In this document: positions 1 through 9,628 of the stretch, one piece after another
How the letters are laid out: every line of letters starts with the position of its first letter
Position numbering within the stretch: position 1 is the stretch's first letter
Assembly (NCBI RefSeq): GCF_000011345.1
Contig: NC_004113.1
Span: 1,612,001-1,676,000 of the forward strand
From: Thermosynechococcus vestitus BP-1
GTDB taxonomy: Bacteria; Cyanobacteriota; Cyanobacteriia; Thermosynechococcales; Thermosynechococcaceae
Reading direction: 5' to 3'
Length of the DNA: 64,000 nucleotides
Program-made: the position numbers and the translations under genes
Notes under the pieces: generated by a model
Database searches by the model: none
What the model was told of the DNA's origin: nothing
The model's input: the letters and a program-made list of their open reading frames with translations, nothing else

Positions 1-16
1 ATCTTGGGGAGATGCT

Positions 17-1006
17 GTGATTCACACTGCGCCATTGCCCACGACGACCCCCTCTCACACTTCTGATCATAGTCGTCTAAAGCTGTTTTCGGGTTCTGCC
101 AACATTGCCCTTGCTCAGGAAATTGCCCGCTACCTTGGTATTGATCTCGGCCCAATGGTGCGTAAGCGATTTGCCGATGGCGAGCTCTATGTGCAGATTC
201 AAGAATCGATTCGCGGTTGTGATGTTTATCTGATTCAGCCCTGTTGCCGACCGGTCAATGACCACCTGATGGAACTGCTGATCATGGTGGATGCTTGCCG
301 CCGCGCCTCAGCTCGTCAAGTGACTGCAGTGATTCCCTACTATGGCTATGCCCGTGCCGATCGCAAGACGGCAGGCCGCGAATCCATTACCGCCAAACTA
401 GTGGCCAACCTGATTACCCAAGCGGGTGCCAGTCGGGTCCTGGCCATGGACCTGCACTCAGCCCAAATTCAAGGCTACTTTGACATTCCGGTGGATCACG
501 TCTATGGTTCACCCGTGCTCCTGGACTACCTGCGCAGCAAAAATCTTGAGGATATTGTGGTGGTCTCACCGGATGTGGGTGGGGTAGCCCGCGCCCGTGC
601 CTTTGCCAATAAGCTGGATGATGCCCCCCTAGCAATTATTGATAAGCGCCGCCAAGCCCACAATGTGGCTGAGGTCATGAATGTGGTGGGTGATGTTAAG
701 GGCAAAACAGCGGTACTCGTGGATGACATGATTGATACAGCCGGCACCATTTTAGAGGGGGCGCGACTCCTGCGTCGCGAAGGTGCCAAAGAAGTCTATG
801 CCTGTGCCACCCATGCTGTCTTTTCGCCACCGGCGATTGAGCGACTCCAAGGGGGCGATTTTGAAGAGGTGATTGTCACCAATACGATTCCTGTGCCGGA
901 AACCCAACGCTTTCCCCAACTCACGGTGCTCTCGGTGGCTAGTATTCTGGGAGAAACCATTTGGCGAATCCATGAAGATAGCTCTGTGAGCAGCATGTTC
1001 CGCTAA
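17..1006 (+). CDS. prs: Ribose-phosphate pyrophosphokinase
   Basis: Makes PRPP from ribose 5-phosphate and ATP, feeding purine, pyrimidine, His and Trp synthesis. The 329 residues cover the full family; about 15 residues at the N-terminus are extra compared with the usual ~315. Visible motifs are PYYGYARADRK (about 108-118) of the ATP/catalytic region, DLHSAQIQGYFD (about 145-156) and the PRPP-binding loop VDDMIDTAGT (about 235-244). The start is GTG, preceded by a GGGGAG ribosome site 4 bases upstream. purH follows 36 bp downstream on the same strand, so the two purine-supply genes probably share a transcript. Confidence 0.96.
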   Translation: MIHTAPLPTTTPSHTSDHSRLKLFSGSANIALAQEIARYLGIDLGPMVRKRFADGELYVQIQESIRGCDVYLIQPCCRPVNDHLMELLIMVDACRRASARQVTAVIPYYGYARADRKTAGRESITAKLVANLITQAGASRVLAMDLHSAQIQGYFDIPVDHVYGSPVLLDYLRSKNLEDIVVVSPDVGGVARARAFANKLDDAPLAIIDKRRQAHNVAEVMNVVGDVKGKTAVLVDDMIDTAGTILEGARLLRREGAKEVYACATHAVFSPPAIERLQGGDFEEVIVTNTIPVPETQRFPQLTVLSVASILGETIWRIHEDSSVSSMFR

Positions 1007-1042
1007 AATAGGGGTTCTTGGTCGCCGAGGAGGATTGCAGGC

Positions 1043-2599
1043 ATGGGGCGAATGGCCTTGCTCAGCACCAGTAATAAGCAGGGACTGGTGGAGTTGGCTA
1101 GGGCCTTGGTGCAGGAGTTTGGCTTTACGCTCCTGAGTAGTGGTGGCACCGCAAAGGCCTTGCAGACCGCGGGGATTCCTGTGACAACAGTCTCTGAGTA
1201 CACAGGGGCACCAGAAATTCTGGGTGGGCGGGTCAAGACCCTGCACCCGAAAATCCATGGCGGCATTTTGGCACGGCGCGATCGCCCCCAAGACGAGGCC
1301 GATCTGCAAGCCCAAGCCATTCATCCCATTGATTTAGTGGTTGTTAACCTCTACCCCTTTGCCGAAACAATTGCCCAACCCAACGTCACCCTTGCCGAGG
1401 CGATCGAGCAAATTGATATTGGCGGGCCGACTTTGATTCGCGCTGCTGCGAAAAACCATGCCCATGTAACAGTGCTGGTAGATCCGAGTCAGTACGAAAC
1501 TTACCTTCAGGAATTACGATTATACGGGGACGCCCAACCTGCCTTCCGCCTAGCCTGTGCCCAACAAGCGTTTGCACTGACAGCCCATTACGATCAGGCG
1601 ATCGCTGAGTATCTCCAAAAAGTAACGGCCGCGGGTACTGAACCAGAAATTCTCCCCCCCGTTTTTCACCTCACGGGACGGCAAAAACAAGTCCTGCGCT
1701 ATGGCGAAAACCCCCATCAACGGGCTTCTTGGTACGTCTGTGGGGCACACCCCAGGGGTTGGGCAGCCGCCCACCTGCTCCAGGGCAAAGAACTCAGTTA
1801 CAATAACCTGCTGGATTTAGAAGCCGCACGGGGAGTGATTAGTGAATTCCTAGGGGACAGCCCCCCCGCTGCCGTCATTATTAAACACACCAATCCCTGT
1901 GGCGTTGCCGAGGGCAAAACCCTTGTGGAAGCCTACGAACGTGCCTTTGCAGCCGATAGGGTCTCTGCCTTTGGCGGCATTGTTGCCCTCAATCGCCCCT
2001 TGGATGGGGCCACTGCTGAAGCCTTGACCCGTACCTTTTTAGAGTGTGTGGTGGCTCCCGCCTGTGAGGAAGCGGCGCTGCCGATCCTGAAAACCAAGCC
2101 CAAGATGCGGGTTCTCACCTTACCTGAGTTGCATAGGGCGCCAACCACGGCGATTCAAACCATTGCCGGCGGCTTCCTTGTCCAAGAGATTCACCCCCTC
2201 CCCATTGATCCAGAGGCATGGCAGGTGGTCACCGCCACTGAACCCAGTCCAGAGTTGATGGCGGAACTGATCTTTGCCTGGAAAGTCGTGAAGCACGTCA
2301 AGTCCAATGCCATTGTTGTCAGTCGCGATCGCCAAACCCAAGGGATTGGGGCGGGTCAAATGAATCGGGTCGGTGCTGTGGAAATTGCCCTCAGTGCTGC
2401 GGGGGAGGCGGCGCGGGGGGGAGTGCTGGCCAGTGATGGCTTTTTCCCTTTTGCCGATTCTGTGGAAGCGGCTGCCCTTGCCGGCATTGCTGCCATTATT
2501 CAACCGGGGGGCAGTTTGCGCGATAGTGAATCTATCCAGGCGGCCAATGCAGCGGGAATTGCCATGGTCTTTACCAACCAGCGACACTTCCGCCACTAG
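1043..2599 (+). CDS. purH: Bifunctional AICAR formyltransferase / IMP cyclohydrolase
   Basis: Catalyses the last two steps of IMP synthesis in the cytosol. The N-terminal ~120 residues form the MGS-like cyclohydrolase domain (SGGTAKAL, then GGRVKTLHPKIHGGIL), and the rest is the formyltransferase domain with the catalytic KHTNPCG motif near residue 280. The length, 518 residues, is normal for the family. ATG start with GAGGAGG upstream. It follows prs in the same direction and a metallophosphoesterase starts 9 bp after its stop, so all three genes may be cotranscribed. Confidence 0.97.
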   Translation: MGRMALLSTSNKQGLVELARALVQEFGFTLLSSGGTAKALQTAGIPVTTVSEYTGAPEILGGRVKTLHPKIHGGILARRDRPQDEADLQAQAIHPIDLVVVNLYPFAETIAQPNVTLAEAIEQIDIGGPTLIRAAAKNHAHVTVLVDPSQYETYLQELRLYGDAQPAFRLACAQQAFALTAHYDQAIAEYLQKVTAAGTEPEILPPVFHLTGRQKQVLRYGENPHQRASWYVCGAHPRGWAAAHLLQGKELSYNNLLDLEAARGVISEFLGDSPPAAVIIKHTNPCGVAEGKTLVEAYERAFAADRVSAFGGIVALNRPLDGATAEALTRTFLECVVAPACEEAALPILKTKPKMRVLTLPELHRAPTTAIQTIAGGFLVQEIHPLPIDPEAWQVVTATEPSPELMAELIFAWKVVKHVKSNAIVVSRDRQTQGIGAGQMNRVGAVEIALSAAGEAARGGVLASDGFFPFADSVEAAALAGIAAIIQPGGSLRDSESIQAANAAGIAMVFTNQRHFRH

Positions 2600-2608
2600 G
2601 AAAGCGCA

Positions 2609-3703
2609 ATGGCAGTGCGGCTTGGCATTATCAGTGATCCCCACATTGCCCTGCCGGAGACAATTCCGACAGATTACCCGCCTATTTTTCTGTATGAAAT
2701 TAGTATCCCTGCCTTTGAAGCAGCCGTCACCCATCTCCTTGAACTCGGCATTGATGCCCTGCTGATTCCCGGTGACCTGACGCGGGATGGCGAAGTGGCG
2801 AACCACCGCTGGCTGAGTACCTATTTACAAACACTGTCGGTTCCCTGTTATGTGATTCCGGGGAACCACGATGTGCCGCTACCGCTAGGGGACAACTGCC
2901 GCATTGGCTGGGCTGACTTTCCCCAGTGGTATGCCCATGCAGGCTACGGCAACCCTGGCAAGCATTACTACCAAGCCCTACTTGCAGAAAATCTGCAACT
3001 GGTTGCCCTCAACTCCAACCAATTTAGTCCAACGGGACAACAGTTGGGAGTCGTCGATCAAGGACAGTTGGCATGGTTGGCGGCTCTATTGGCAGAACCC
3101 TTTGCCGGACTGCGCCTGGTCATGATTCACCACAATGTCCTTGAGCACTGGCCACAGCAGAGCCAAAGTCCGATGGGGCAGCGCTACCTCTTGGAGAATC
3201 GGGCAGAGCTATTGAACTTGTTGCGATCGGCGGGGGTGGCGCTGGTCTTAACTGGACATCTCCATGTCCAAGACATTGCCTATGAACAGGGGGTGTTTGA
3301 CCTAACGACCGGTTCCCTCGTGAGCTATCCCCATCCCTATCGTCGTCTCATTTTGCAGGAACACCCCCAAGGGGGCTGGCAGGTGGACGTGGAATCCTAT
3401 CGCATTGAATCCCTGAAGGCCTATCCCACCTTGAGTGATCTCTCCCGCCAATGGATGCTTCAGCGCGGCGCGGGGTTTATGGTGCGCTTTCTGACATTGC
3501 CGCCCTTTAATTTATCGGAAACTGAGGCCAAGCCCCTCGCCCAAGCCCTATCCTCCCTCTGGCCGGAAATTGCCCAAGGAGATACCCAAGTCATCCTACC
3601 GACCTTACCGGAACCCTTGGCCGCCTACTTTGCCCAGTTTAACCACAGGCCACCAACGGAGTATCCCCAGCTGCGGGACAACAATACAGTCTTTGTGATT
3701 TAG
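2609..3703 (+). CDS. Calcineurin-like metallophosphoesterase
   Basis: A 364-residue metal-dependent phosphoesterase. The five family blocks are all present: SDPH (about 9-12), GDLTRDG (about 54-60), GNHD (about 84-87), the HH pair near 173 and GHLH near 215. These residues normally hold a two-metal centre. No signal peptide or membrane segment is seen, so it is probably cytosolic. The C-terminal ~110 residues are less conserved and unassigned. Substrate cannot be read from the sequence; family members hydrolyse cyclic nucleotides, nucleotides or phosphoproteins. It starts 9 bp after purH, suggesting a link to nucleotide turnover, which is inference from position only. Confidence 0.85.
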   Translation: MAVRLGIISDPHIALPETIPTDYPPIFLYEISIPAFEAAVTHLLELGIDALLIPGDLTRDGEVANHRWLSTYLQTLSVPCYVIPGNHDVPLPLGDNCRIGWADFPQWYAHAGYGNPGKHYYQALLAENLQLVALNSNQFSPTGQQLGVVDQGQLAWLAALLAEPFAGLRLVMIHHNVLEHWPQQSQSPMGQRYLLENRAELLNLLRSAGVALVLTGHLHVQDIAYEQGVFDLTTGSLVSYPHPYRRLILQEHPQGGWQVDVESYRIESLKAYPTLSDLSRQWMLQRGAGFMVRFLTLPPFNLSETEAKPLAQALSSLWPEIAQGDTQVILPTLPEPLAAYFAQFNHRPPTEYPQLRDNNTVFVI

Positions 3704-3787
3704 CTGATGCAAATTCCCTTTGCTTTAATGGCATTGTCCCAAAACCTGCTCTAATAGGGGGTTGAGACAGGAATTGGATGCAAAGCA

Positions 3788-4927
3788 GTGACATTTGGTC
3801 AGTGGATTGGCTTGCTGGTACTGGGGGTGTGTCTTTACATCCTCTGGGAAATTCGCCAAGTGTTACTCTTGGTCTTTTTAGCGGTGGTGCTGGCAACGGC
3901 ACTCAACTGGCTGCAACTGCGGCTCCAAAGCTGGGGACTGCAACGGGGGCGGGCGATCGCCCTCAGTATGAGCTTGACGTTCCTAATCATCTTTGGCTTC
4001 TTTTGGATGATGATTCCTCCCTTTTTACAGGAGGCGCAGCAACTGGGTGTGTTGATTCCCAAGGGCCTAGGGCGGGTGGAAGCATGGCTGGATGACATGG
4101 CTCATTTTTTGCCCAGTGGTGGCTTTGACGACACACCGATGATCAATCGACTGATTACCCAATTAGAACCATTTCTCCAGCAAATCTTTAACAATTTCTT
4201 TGCTTTGTTTTCCAATACCCTGGCGCTCTTACTCAACACGCTGTTGGTCTTGGTGCTGACGGTGATGCTAGTGATTGATCCTCAGCCCTACCGCCGCGGG
4301 TTTATTCGCCTGTTTCCAGCATTTTACCGTTCCCGCATTGACACCATCCTCAGGGAAAGTGAACAGGCACTCTTGGCCTGGCTAGCAGGGACCGGCTTGA
4401 ATATGGTGGTGATTGGCGTCGTCAGTGGCCTTACCTTGGCCCTACTGGGAGTGCGGTTGGTCTTAGCCAATGCCTTTCTAGCAGGACTTTTAGAAGCTAT
4501 TCCCAACATCGGCCCTGCCCTCAGTGTAATTCCGCCAATGATTATTGCGTTTATTGATGATCCGTGGCGGTCAGTGGCTGTTCTCATGTCCTACATTCTA
4601 ATTCAACAGTTGGAACAGTACCTGCTGGTGCCCCTTGTCATGGCCAAACAGGTGGCTCTACTGCCCGCTGTGACGCTGGTGTCCCAAATTATTTTTGCCA
4701 CTTTCTTTGGTTTTCTCGGCTTACTCCTGGCATTGCCTCTAGTGATTGTGGGTCAGATTTGGTTTACGGAAATTGTACTCAAGGACATTCTGGATCGCTG
4801 GCAGGCCAGCCCGCCACCTGAAGCGTCAAATCCACCAATTTTGCCGCTGCCCCCGGGGATCCCACCTGCTGCCGCAAGTCCTGCCGCATCTGATCCAATT
4901 TCTGAGGATGATTCAGTAGATCAATAA
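3788..4927 (+). CDS. AI-2E family membrane protein (PerM/TqsA type)
   Basis: A 379-residue polytopic membrane protein with about 7-8 hydrophobic segments, arranged as in the AI-2E transporter/permease family: two early helices, a soluble amphipathic stretch (about 95-140), then a helix-rich second half with the family-typical EAIPNIGPALSVIPP block near 238-252. Members export small solutes or AI-2; the substrate here is unknown. Start is GTG; no stronger start lies upstream. The last ~50 residues are a proline/alanine-rich tail (PPPEASNPPILPLPPG) that does not look like the family and lies antisense to the end of the next gene, with which it shares 149 bp. Confidence 0.85.
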   Translation: MTFGQWIGLLVLGVCLYILWEIRQVLLLVFLAVVLATALNWLQLRLQSWGLQRGRAIALSMSLTFLIIFGFFWMMIPPFLQEAQQLGVLIPKGLGRVEAWLDDMAHFLPSGGFDDTPMINRLITQLEPFLQQIFNNFFALFSNTLALLLNTLLVLVLTVMLVIDPQPYRRGFIRLFPAFYRSRIDTILRESEQALLAWLAGTGLNMVVIGVVSGLTLALLGVRLVLANAFLAGLLEAIPNIGPALSVIPPMIIAFIDDPWRSVAVLMSYILIQQLEQYLLVPLVMAKQVALLPAVTLVSQIIFATFFGFLGLLLALPLVIVGQIWFTEIVLKDILDRWQASPPPEASNPPILPLPPGIPPAAASPAASDPISEDDSVDQ

Positions 4928-6134
4928 TTTGTTGGGCAACGGTCTGTGGGTCAATGGGACCCACCAACTCTGGCACAATTTCTCTGCCTGCCCAGATATT
5001 AGGCCACGCCTTGTAGCCGAGACCCTGTTTGACCAAGTCCCAATCTATTTCTGGCGATCGCCACAACTGCCAAAATCGCCACCAGCCCAAGCCCTTGGCG
5101 ACCAGTGTCCAAAACACCAATACCGTCCACTGCCGCCCGATCGCCGGCAAGCCCACCAGCAATCCAGCTAACCCATCCCAAGGGTGTGCCCGCTGTACCC
5201 GCAGTTGTTGTGCAGGCAACAGAACAATCATCGGCACATTCAAGGCAGCCAGTTCAGCAGTATTGGCGCCAACCGTGGTCACACAGAGAGCAACCTGCCG
5301 CAGCAGGGGATAGTGGGGTAACTGCTGCCAGAGATAGATCTTTGTACCCCTTGGCGTCTCCAGATAGGGTAGACCTTCCCTTGGCTGGTTCAGTGTGGCA
5401 GTTGTGCCCTCAACGTACTTGAGCTCGGGGTTAAAGCGAGGATCGGCATAGCAACTGAGGGTGTTGAGGGTCAGGGTTGGTGCCACTGGAATTACACAGT
5501 GGATCGGGGGATGAGCCGCCGCTAAATGGTCAGCGATCCCTAGGGAAAGGGGCACCCCCAGCTTTAGTTTATTGGGCTTAGAACCCACCATCAAACCCAC
5601 CAGGGGAGCATCTGGGGCAACGCCTAACTGTTGGCGGACATTGGGGAGACAATCGAGGGCAAGGGCTTGCACATCCGTCATCAAATCCCCCACCACGGCC
5701 ACCTTAGCTTTGGTGTTGCCCACGGGGAGAGGACGCCGCAGCCCAATACCATCCACCCACCGTTGCCAGCGGGCCTGCCACTCACAGTAGAGCACACAGC
5801 AGTAGCCTAGACGTTTGGCCAGCAGCACCGCAAAAAGTTGATCTCCCCCCAAGAAGACCACAACCCCTTGGGGAAACCAATCCCAATTGCTGCGAGTGGT
5901 CTTTGTGCGTAGGAGGTGCCAAAATTCGGTGGCTGGCAGCACCCGATCTACCCCTGGATAGCGGCGAGCAATTTCTGCTTCCTGACCACTGGCATGGGGA
6001 CAGGGAACCATCACCACTGAAACCCGCACCCCTTGTTTGACCCGTTGCCGCAGCCTTGTTACAAAAGGATAGACCCAGGTGGCCAGTTCACCGGGACCAT
6101 TGCTGAGAAGCACAATTTCAAGGGGAGATGTCAT
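4779..6134 (-). CDS. LpxB-like (lipid-A-disaccharide synthase-related) glycosyltransferase
   Basis: A 451-residue protein of the cyanobacterial lipid-A-disaccharide-synthase-related family. It begins with LLSNGPGELATWV, the expected N-terminal nucleotide-sugar fold signature, contains GDLMTD and GSKPNKLKLG in the middle and a second Rossmann half with TVGANTAELAALNVPM. Whether it makes a lipid A-like disaccharide is uncertain, because cyanobacterial paralogues of LpxB are not all characterised. The C-terminal helix (LNHPQKLDQMRQDLRQQ) fits the family, so the gene really does run into the 3' end of the convergent AI-2E gene, overlapping it by 149 bp. Confidence 0.8.
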   Translation of the reverse strand: MTSPLEIVLLSNGPGELATWVYPFVTRLRQRVKQGVRVSVVMVPCPHASGQEAEIARRYPGVDRVLPATEFWHLLRTKTTRSNWDWFPQGVVVFLGGDQLFAVLLAKRLGYCCVLYCEWQARWQRWVDGIGLRRPLPVGNTKAKVAVVGDLMTDVQALALDCLPNVRQQLGVAPDAPLVGLMVGSKPNKLKLGVPLSLGIADHLAAAHPPIHCVIPVAPTLTLNTLSCYADPRFNPELKYVEGTTATLNQPREGLPYLETPRGTKIYLWQQLPHYPLLRQVALCVTTVGANTAELAALNVPMIVLLPAQQLRVQRAHPWDGLAGLLVGLPAIGRQWTVLVFWTLVAKGLGWWRFWQLWRSPEIDWDLVKQGLGYKAWPNIWAGREIVPELVGPIDPQTVAQQIIDLLNHPQKLDQMRQDLRQQVGSPGAAAKLVDLTLQVAGWPASDPECP

Positions 6135-6179
6135 AGATTCTCTTCCCCTTGCAGAAAAAATTGAGTCCCGCTAGTCTCC

Positions 6180-6665
6180 CTAGGACATTTCTTGAATAAT
6201 GTAGTCAAAGTAGGGTGCCGCCACTTCAGCATCTTCAGTGCTCAACAGGGCCAAGGAGGCGTCCTTGAGGCAACGCATGGCTTCTGCCATCCCTGTCATT
6301 GGCACACCAAGGGAGTTGTACATTTCCCGTACCCCAATAATACCCGTGCGCTCAATGGGGTCTTTGTCACCGGCGAGGATGCCATAGGTAATCAGGCGCA
6401 TATACCAGCCATAGTCCCGCAGACACAGGGCGCGCTGTTTCTGGCCGTAGGCGTTGCCCCCCGGTGAGATAAAGTCAGGCCGCTTCTGCCACAGTTGTTT
6501 GCTGGCTTGCTCAACAATGCGTTTCTCATTTTCAGCCAGAGTCGTGGCAATGCGGAGGCGTTGCTCACCCGTTTGGAAAAAGTCACTAATCGTCTGGAGT
6601 TCGCCCGTGGTGGGGTAGCGCAATTCATCGTCCGCTTTAAGAAGAACCTGACTAATGACACTCAT
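6180..6665 (-). CDS. apcD: Allophycocyanin alpha-B subunit (terminal emitter)
   Basis: Phycobilisome core protein that carries one phycocyanobilin and passes energy to chlorophyll, chiefly photosystem I. The 161 residues from MSVISQV match the length and opening of ApcD; the chromophore-binding Cys lies in [10 protein letters not shown], and [15 protein letters not shown] is family-typical. An in-frame upstream extension of 24 residues exists but is not family-like, so the internal ATG was chosen. The gene stands alone, away from apcAB, as usual for apcD. It is divergent from serS, with a tandem repeat in the shared upstream region. ApcD was preferred over ApcA because of the opening [18 protein letters not shown]. 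Confidence 0.93.
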   Translation of the reverse strand: MSVISQVLLKADDELRYPTTGELQTISDFFQTGEQRLRIATTLAENEKRIVEQASKQLWQKRPDFISPGGNAYGQKQRALCLRDYGWYMRLITYGILAGDKDPIERTGIIGVREMYNSLGVPMTGMAEAMRCLKDASLALLSTEDAEVAAPYFDYIIQEMS

Positions 6666-6775
6666 ATTGCTAACACCGCTTAATACATCCCTCATTTTAG
6701 AGGACGGCGACCCCTTATTGACGCTACCAATAATCAAAATCTCAACGGTTGATAGAGGAACTTAGCCGTCTCGAT

Positions 6776-6801
6776 AGTAAGCAACAGTAGTAAGCAACAG
6801 T
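6776..6801. repeat. Exact 13-bp tandem duplication between apcD and serS
   Basis: The unit AGTAAGCAACAGT occurs twice back to back, followed by a partial third copy (AAG). It sits about 110 bp upstream of the apcD start and 75 bp upstream of serS. No known operator is recognised in it; it may be a regulator site or simple slippage. Confidence 0.8.
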
Positions 6802-6874
6802 AAGATAGCTCCCTAGAGTCAATTTCCCCCTTGGTGATAGGATCAATGCGGTTTGCACTGGTTTTTGTCCACCT

Positions 6875-8167
6875 GTGATTGATCTAAAACAACTGCGAGA
6901 AAATCCCCAAGCCTTTGGCGATCGCCTGCGGCGGCGCGGCGGTGACTTTGACCTGGACCGCATTTTAGAATTGGATGCGCAGCAGCGACAGCTTGAACAA
7001 CAGCGATCGCAACTCCAAGCCCGCAGTAATGAAATTGGTGCCCTCGTCGGCAAAAAGATCAAGTCCGGCATTGCCCCCACTGACCCCGAAATTCAAGCCC
7101 TCAAAGCTGAGGCCAACGCTCTCAAGCAAAAACTCAGTGATCTGGAGCCCCAGGAACGGCAGTTGAAAGAGGAGCTAGAGAGCCTGCTGCTGACGATTCC
7201 CAACCCCCCCAGTGAGACCACCCCCATTGGCCGTGATGAAACTGACAACGTTGAGGTGCGGCGGTGGGGGGAAGAGTATAAACCCACCTACCCTTGCCAA
7301 CCCCACTGGGACATTGGAACTCGACTGGGACTCTGGGATGTGGAGCGATCGGTCAAAGTGGCTCAGAGTCGTTTTGTGACCCTATTGGGCCTGGGGGCTG
7401 CCCTTGAGCGGGCCTTGATCCAATTCATGCTTGATAGCCACCGCGAACGCGGCTATGTGGAAGTCTTGCCCCCCTTACTGGTCAATACTGCCTCGCTGAC
7501 GGGAACGGGGCAGTTACCGAAGTTTGCTGAGGAGAGTTTTCGCTGTGCCGATGACGATCTCTGGCTAATTCCGACAGCGGAAGTACCGGTGACGAATCTC
7601 TACCGCGATGAAATTTTAGCCGCTGATCAACTCCCCATTTACCACTGTGCCTATACCCCCTGTTTTCGCCGCGAAGCAGGCAGCTATGGCAAAGATACCC
7701 GCGGTCTGATTCGACTGCACCAATTTAACAAAGTGGAGTTGGTGAAGTTTGTGCATCCGGAAACCTCTGCTGCTGAACATGAAGCCCTGGTGGCTGATGC
7801 TGAGTTCATTCTCCAAGCCCTCAAGTTGCCCTATCGAGTGATTGAACTGTGTACTGGGGATTTGGGGTTTGCTGCCATGAAGTGCTATGACCTAGAGGTG
7901 TGGCTCCCCGCTGCTGGCTGTTACCGTGAAATTTCCAGTTGCTCCAACTTTGGCGATTTTCAAGCGCGGCGTGCCAAGATTCGCTTCAAAGGGGCTAAGC
8001 ACAAGGGAACGCAGTTTGTCCACACCCTCAATGGTTCTGGCCTCGCTGTTGGACGAACGATGGCAGCCATTCTCGAAAACTACCAACAACCGGATGGCAC
8101 GGTGCGGGTGCCGGAGGTGCTGCAGCCTTATCTGAAATGCAGCCACATTGGCGGGGCAAAATCGTGA
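6875..8167 (+). CDS. serS: Seryl-tRNA synthetase
   Basis: Charges tRNA-Ser. The N-terminal ~110 residues form the long antiparallel coiled coil that grips the tRNA variable arm (runs of L/Q/E from [11 protein letters not shown] onwards). The class II catalytic core follows, with motif 2 [15 protein letters not shown] near 265 and motif 3 [18 protein letters not shown] near 387. Length 430 is typical. The start is GTG; the peptide [11 protein letters not shown] is the standard SerS opening, so the start is secure. Its TGA overlaps the likely GTG start of murF. Confidence 0.97.
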
Positions 8168-9507
8168 ACACCACCCTAGGGGCGATCGCCCAAGCTTTGG
8201 GGTTAGATACGACGCATCCAAATCTGCCCATCACAGGAATTTGCACCGACTCCCGTCAAATCGCCGCCGGCAACCTGTTTGTTGCCCTGCGGGGGGAAAC
8301 CTTTGATGGCCATCAATTTGTCGATCAGGCCGCCGCCGCTGGAGCGATCGCCCTGATGGTTGAAGCACCGCTGTCTTCTGATCTTCCCCAACTGCAGGTC
8401 GCCAATACCCTGAGTGCCTATCAACGGTTGGGACAGTGGTGGCGGCAGCAATGTCCAGCCAAAGTCATTGCCGTCACTGGCTCCGTGGGCAAAACCACCA
8501 CCAAGGAAATGATTGCCGCTGTCCTCAGTCACTATGGCGCGGTCCTCAAAACCGAAGCCAACTTCAACAACGAGATTGGCGTGCCCAAAACACTTTTACA
8601 ACTGGAACCCCACCACCAATTTGCGGTGATTGAAATGGGCATGCGTGCTCGCGGTGAAATTGCCCTGTTGAGCCAGATTGCCCAACCGGATGTTGCGGTG
8701 ATTACCAATGTTGGGACTGCCCATATTGGCCGCCTTGGTTCCCGGGAAGCCATTGCCCAAGCCAAATGCGAACTTCTTGCTGAAATGCCCCCAGGGGGAA
8801 CAGCAGTGCTCAATGCCGATAGTCCCCTACTTTTGCCGACAGTGGCGCAGGTCTGGTCAGGGCGCACCATCACCTATGGCCTTGAGGGGGGCACCCTACG
8901 GGGAATTTACCAACCGCCCCAAACCCTCCATGTGGGTGGACGCACCTACACCGTTCCCCTTGCGGGGGCACACCATGCCCTGAACTTTCTGGCTGCCCTT
9001 GGCGTGCTGCAGGCCTTGGACGTCGAGAGCGATCGCCTGCCTGTACAGTTGACCCTAGAATTGCCCAGTGGTCGCGGTGGTCGCTATCGCCTCGAACCAG
9101 ATATTCTGCTCCTAGATGAAACCTACAATGCGGGCCTGGAATCGATGGTGGCGGCTTTGCACCTGTTGCGATCGCTCCCCGGTCAGCGCCATCTGGCGGT
9201 TCTTGGCCCGATGCGGGAATTAGGCGCCTTTTCTCTCTCCTTCCATGAGCAGGTGGGGGCAACTGTGGCCCAACTGGACCTCGATGGGCTCTTCATCCTC
9301 GATCAAGGTGAGGAAGGGGCAGCCCTGGCGCAGGGGGCAGGGCAGATTCCCACTCAACAATTTGGTTCCCATGAAGAATTGGTGGAGTACCTATTGCGGG
9401 AGTTGCAAGCGGGCGATCGCCTCCTCTTTAAGGCCTCCCATGCCGTTGCCCTTGATCGAGTGGTCAATCAACTGCGGCAGCGCTGGCCAAAACTGCAGTC
9501 GGGTTGA
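8164..9507 (+). CDS. murF: UDP-MurNAc-tripeptide--D-Ala-D-Ala ligase
   Basis: Adds D-Ala-D-Ala to the peptidoglycan precursor, the last cytosolic step before lipid linkage. Mur-ligase features are clear: ATP loop [11 protein letters not shown] near residue 108, [21 protein letters not shown] and DETYNAG near 320. The GTG at 8164 overlaps the serS stop as GTGA and gives the usual opening [11 protein letters not shown]; an ATG 27 bp upstream would add nine residues inside serS and is less likely. About 447 residues, normal for MurF. It is translationally coupled to serS. Confidence 0.95.
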   Translation: MNTTLGAIAQALGLDTTHPNLPITGICTDSRQIAAGNLFVALRGETFDGHQFVDQAAAAGAIALMVEAPLSSDLPQLQVANTLSAYQRLGQWWRQQCPAKVIAVTGSVGKTTTKEMIAAVLSHYGAVLKTEANFNNEIGVPKTLLQLEPHHQFAVIEMGMRARGEIALLSQIAQPDVAVITNVGTAHIGRLGSREAIAQAKCELLAEMPPGGTAVLNADSPLLLPTVAQVWSGRTITYGLEGGTLRGIYQPPQTLHVGGRTYTVPLAGAHHALNFLAALGVLQALDVESDRLPVQLTLELPSGRGGRYRLEPDILLLDETYNAGLESMVAALHLLRSLPGQRHLAVLGPMRELGAFSLSFHEQVGATVAQLDLDGLFILDQGEEGAALAQGAGQIPTQQFGSHEELVEYLLRELQAGDRLLFKASHAVALDRVVNQLRQRWPKLQSG

Positions 9508-9555
9508 GGCTTGCCAACAGGGGTCAACTACGCTACACTAGAAAATTGCTGATAT

Positions 9556-9627
9556 TCCTCAGTAGCTCAGCGGTAGAGCGGTCGGCTGTTAACCGATTGG
9601 TCGCTGGTTCGAATCCAGCCTGGGGAG
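9556..9627 (+). tRNA. tRNA-Asn (anticodon GTT)
   Basis: A full cloverleaf can be drawn: 7-bp acceptor stem TCCTCAG/CTGGGGA with one G-U pair, D stem GCTC/GAGC, anticodon stem GTCGG/CCGAT around the loop CTGTTAA, and T stem GCTGG/CCAGC with loop TTCGAAT. The anticodon GTT at 9588-9590 reads Asn codons. The 3' CCA is not encoded. The end lies one base from the stop codon of the convergent receiver-like gene. Confidence 0.97.
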
Positions 9628-9628
9628 T

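Noticed and set aside
752-1324. Long minus-strand open frame across prs and purH
   Set aside because: Antisense to two well-conserved genes, with no family resemblance; a shadow of their codon pattern.
2120-2806. 228-codon minus-strand frame opposite purH
   Set aside because: Fully covered by PurH and the phosphoesterase; low-complexity look and no recognisable domain.
6918-6925. GCGATCGC palindromes as operators
   Set aside because: They are HIP1 repeats, present through genes and spacers alike, so not specific control sites.
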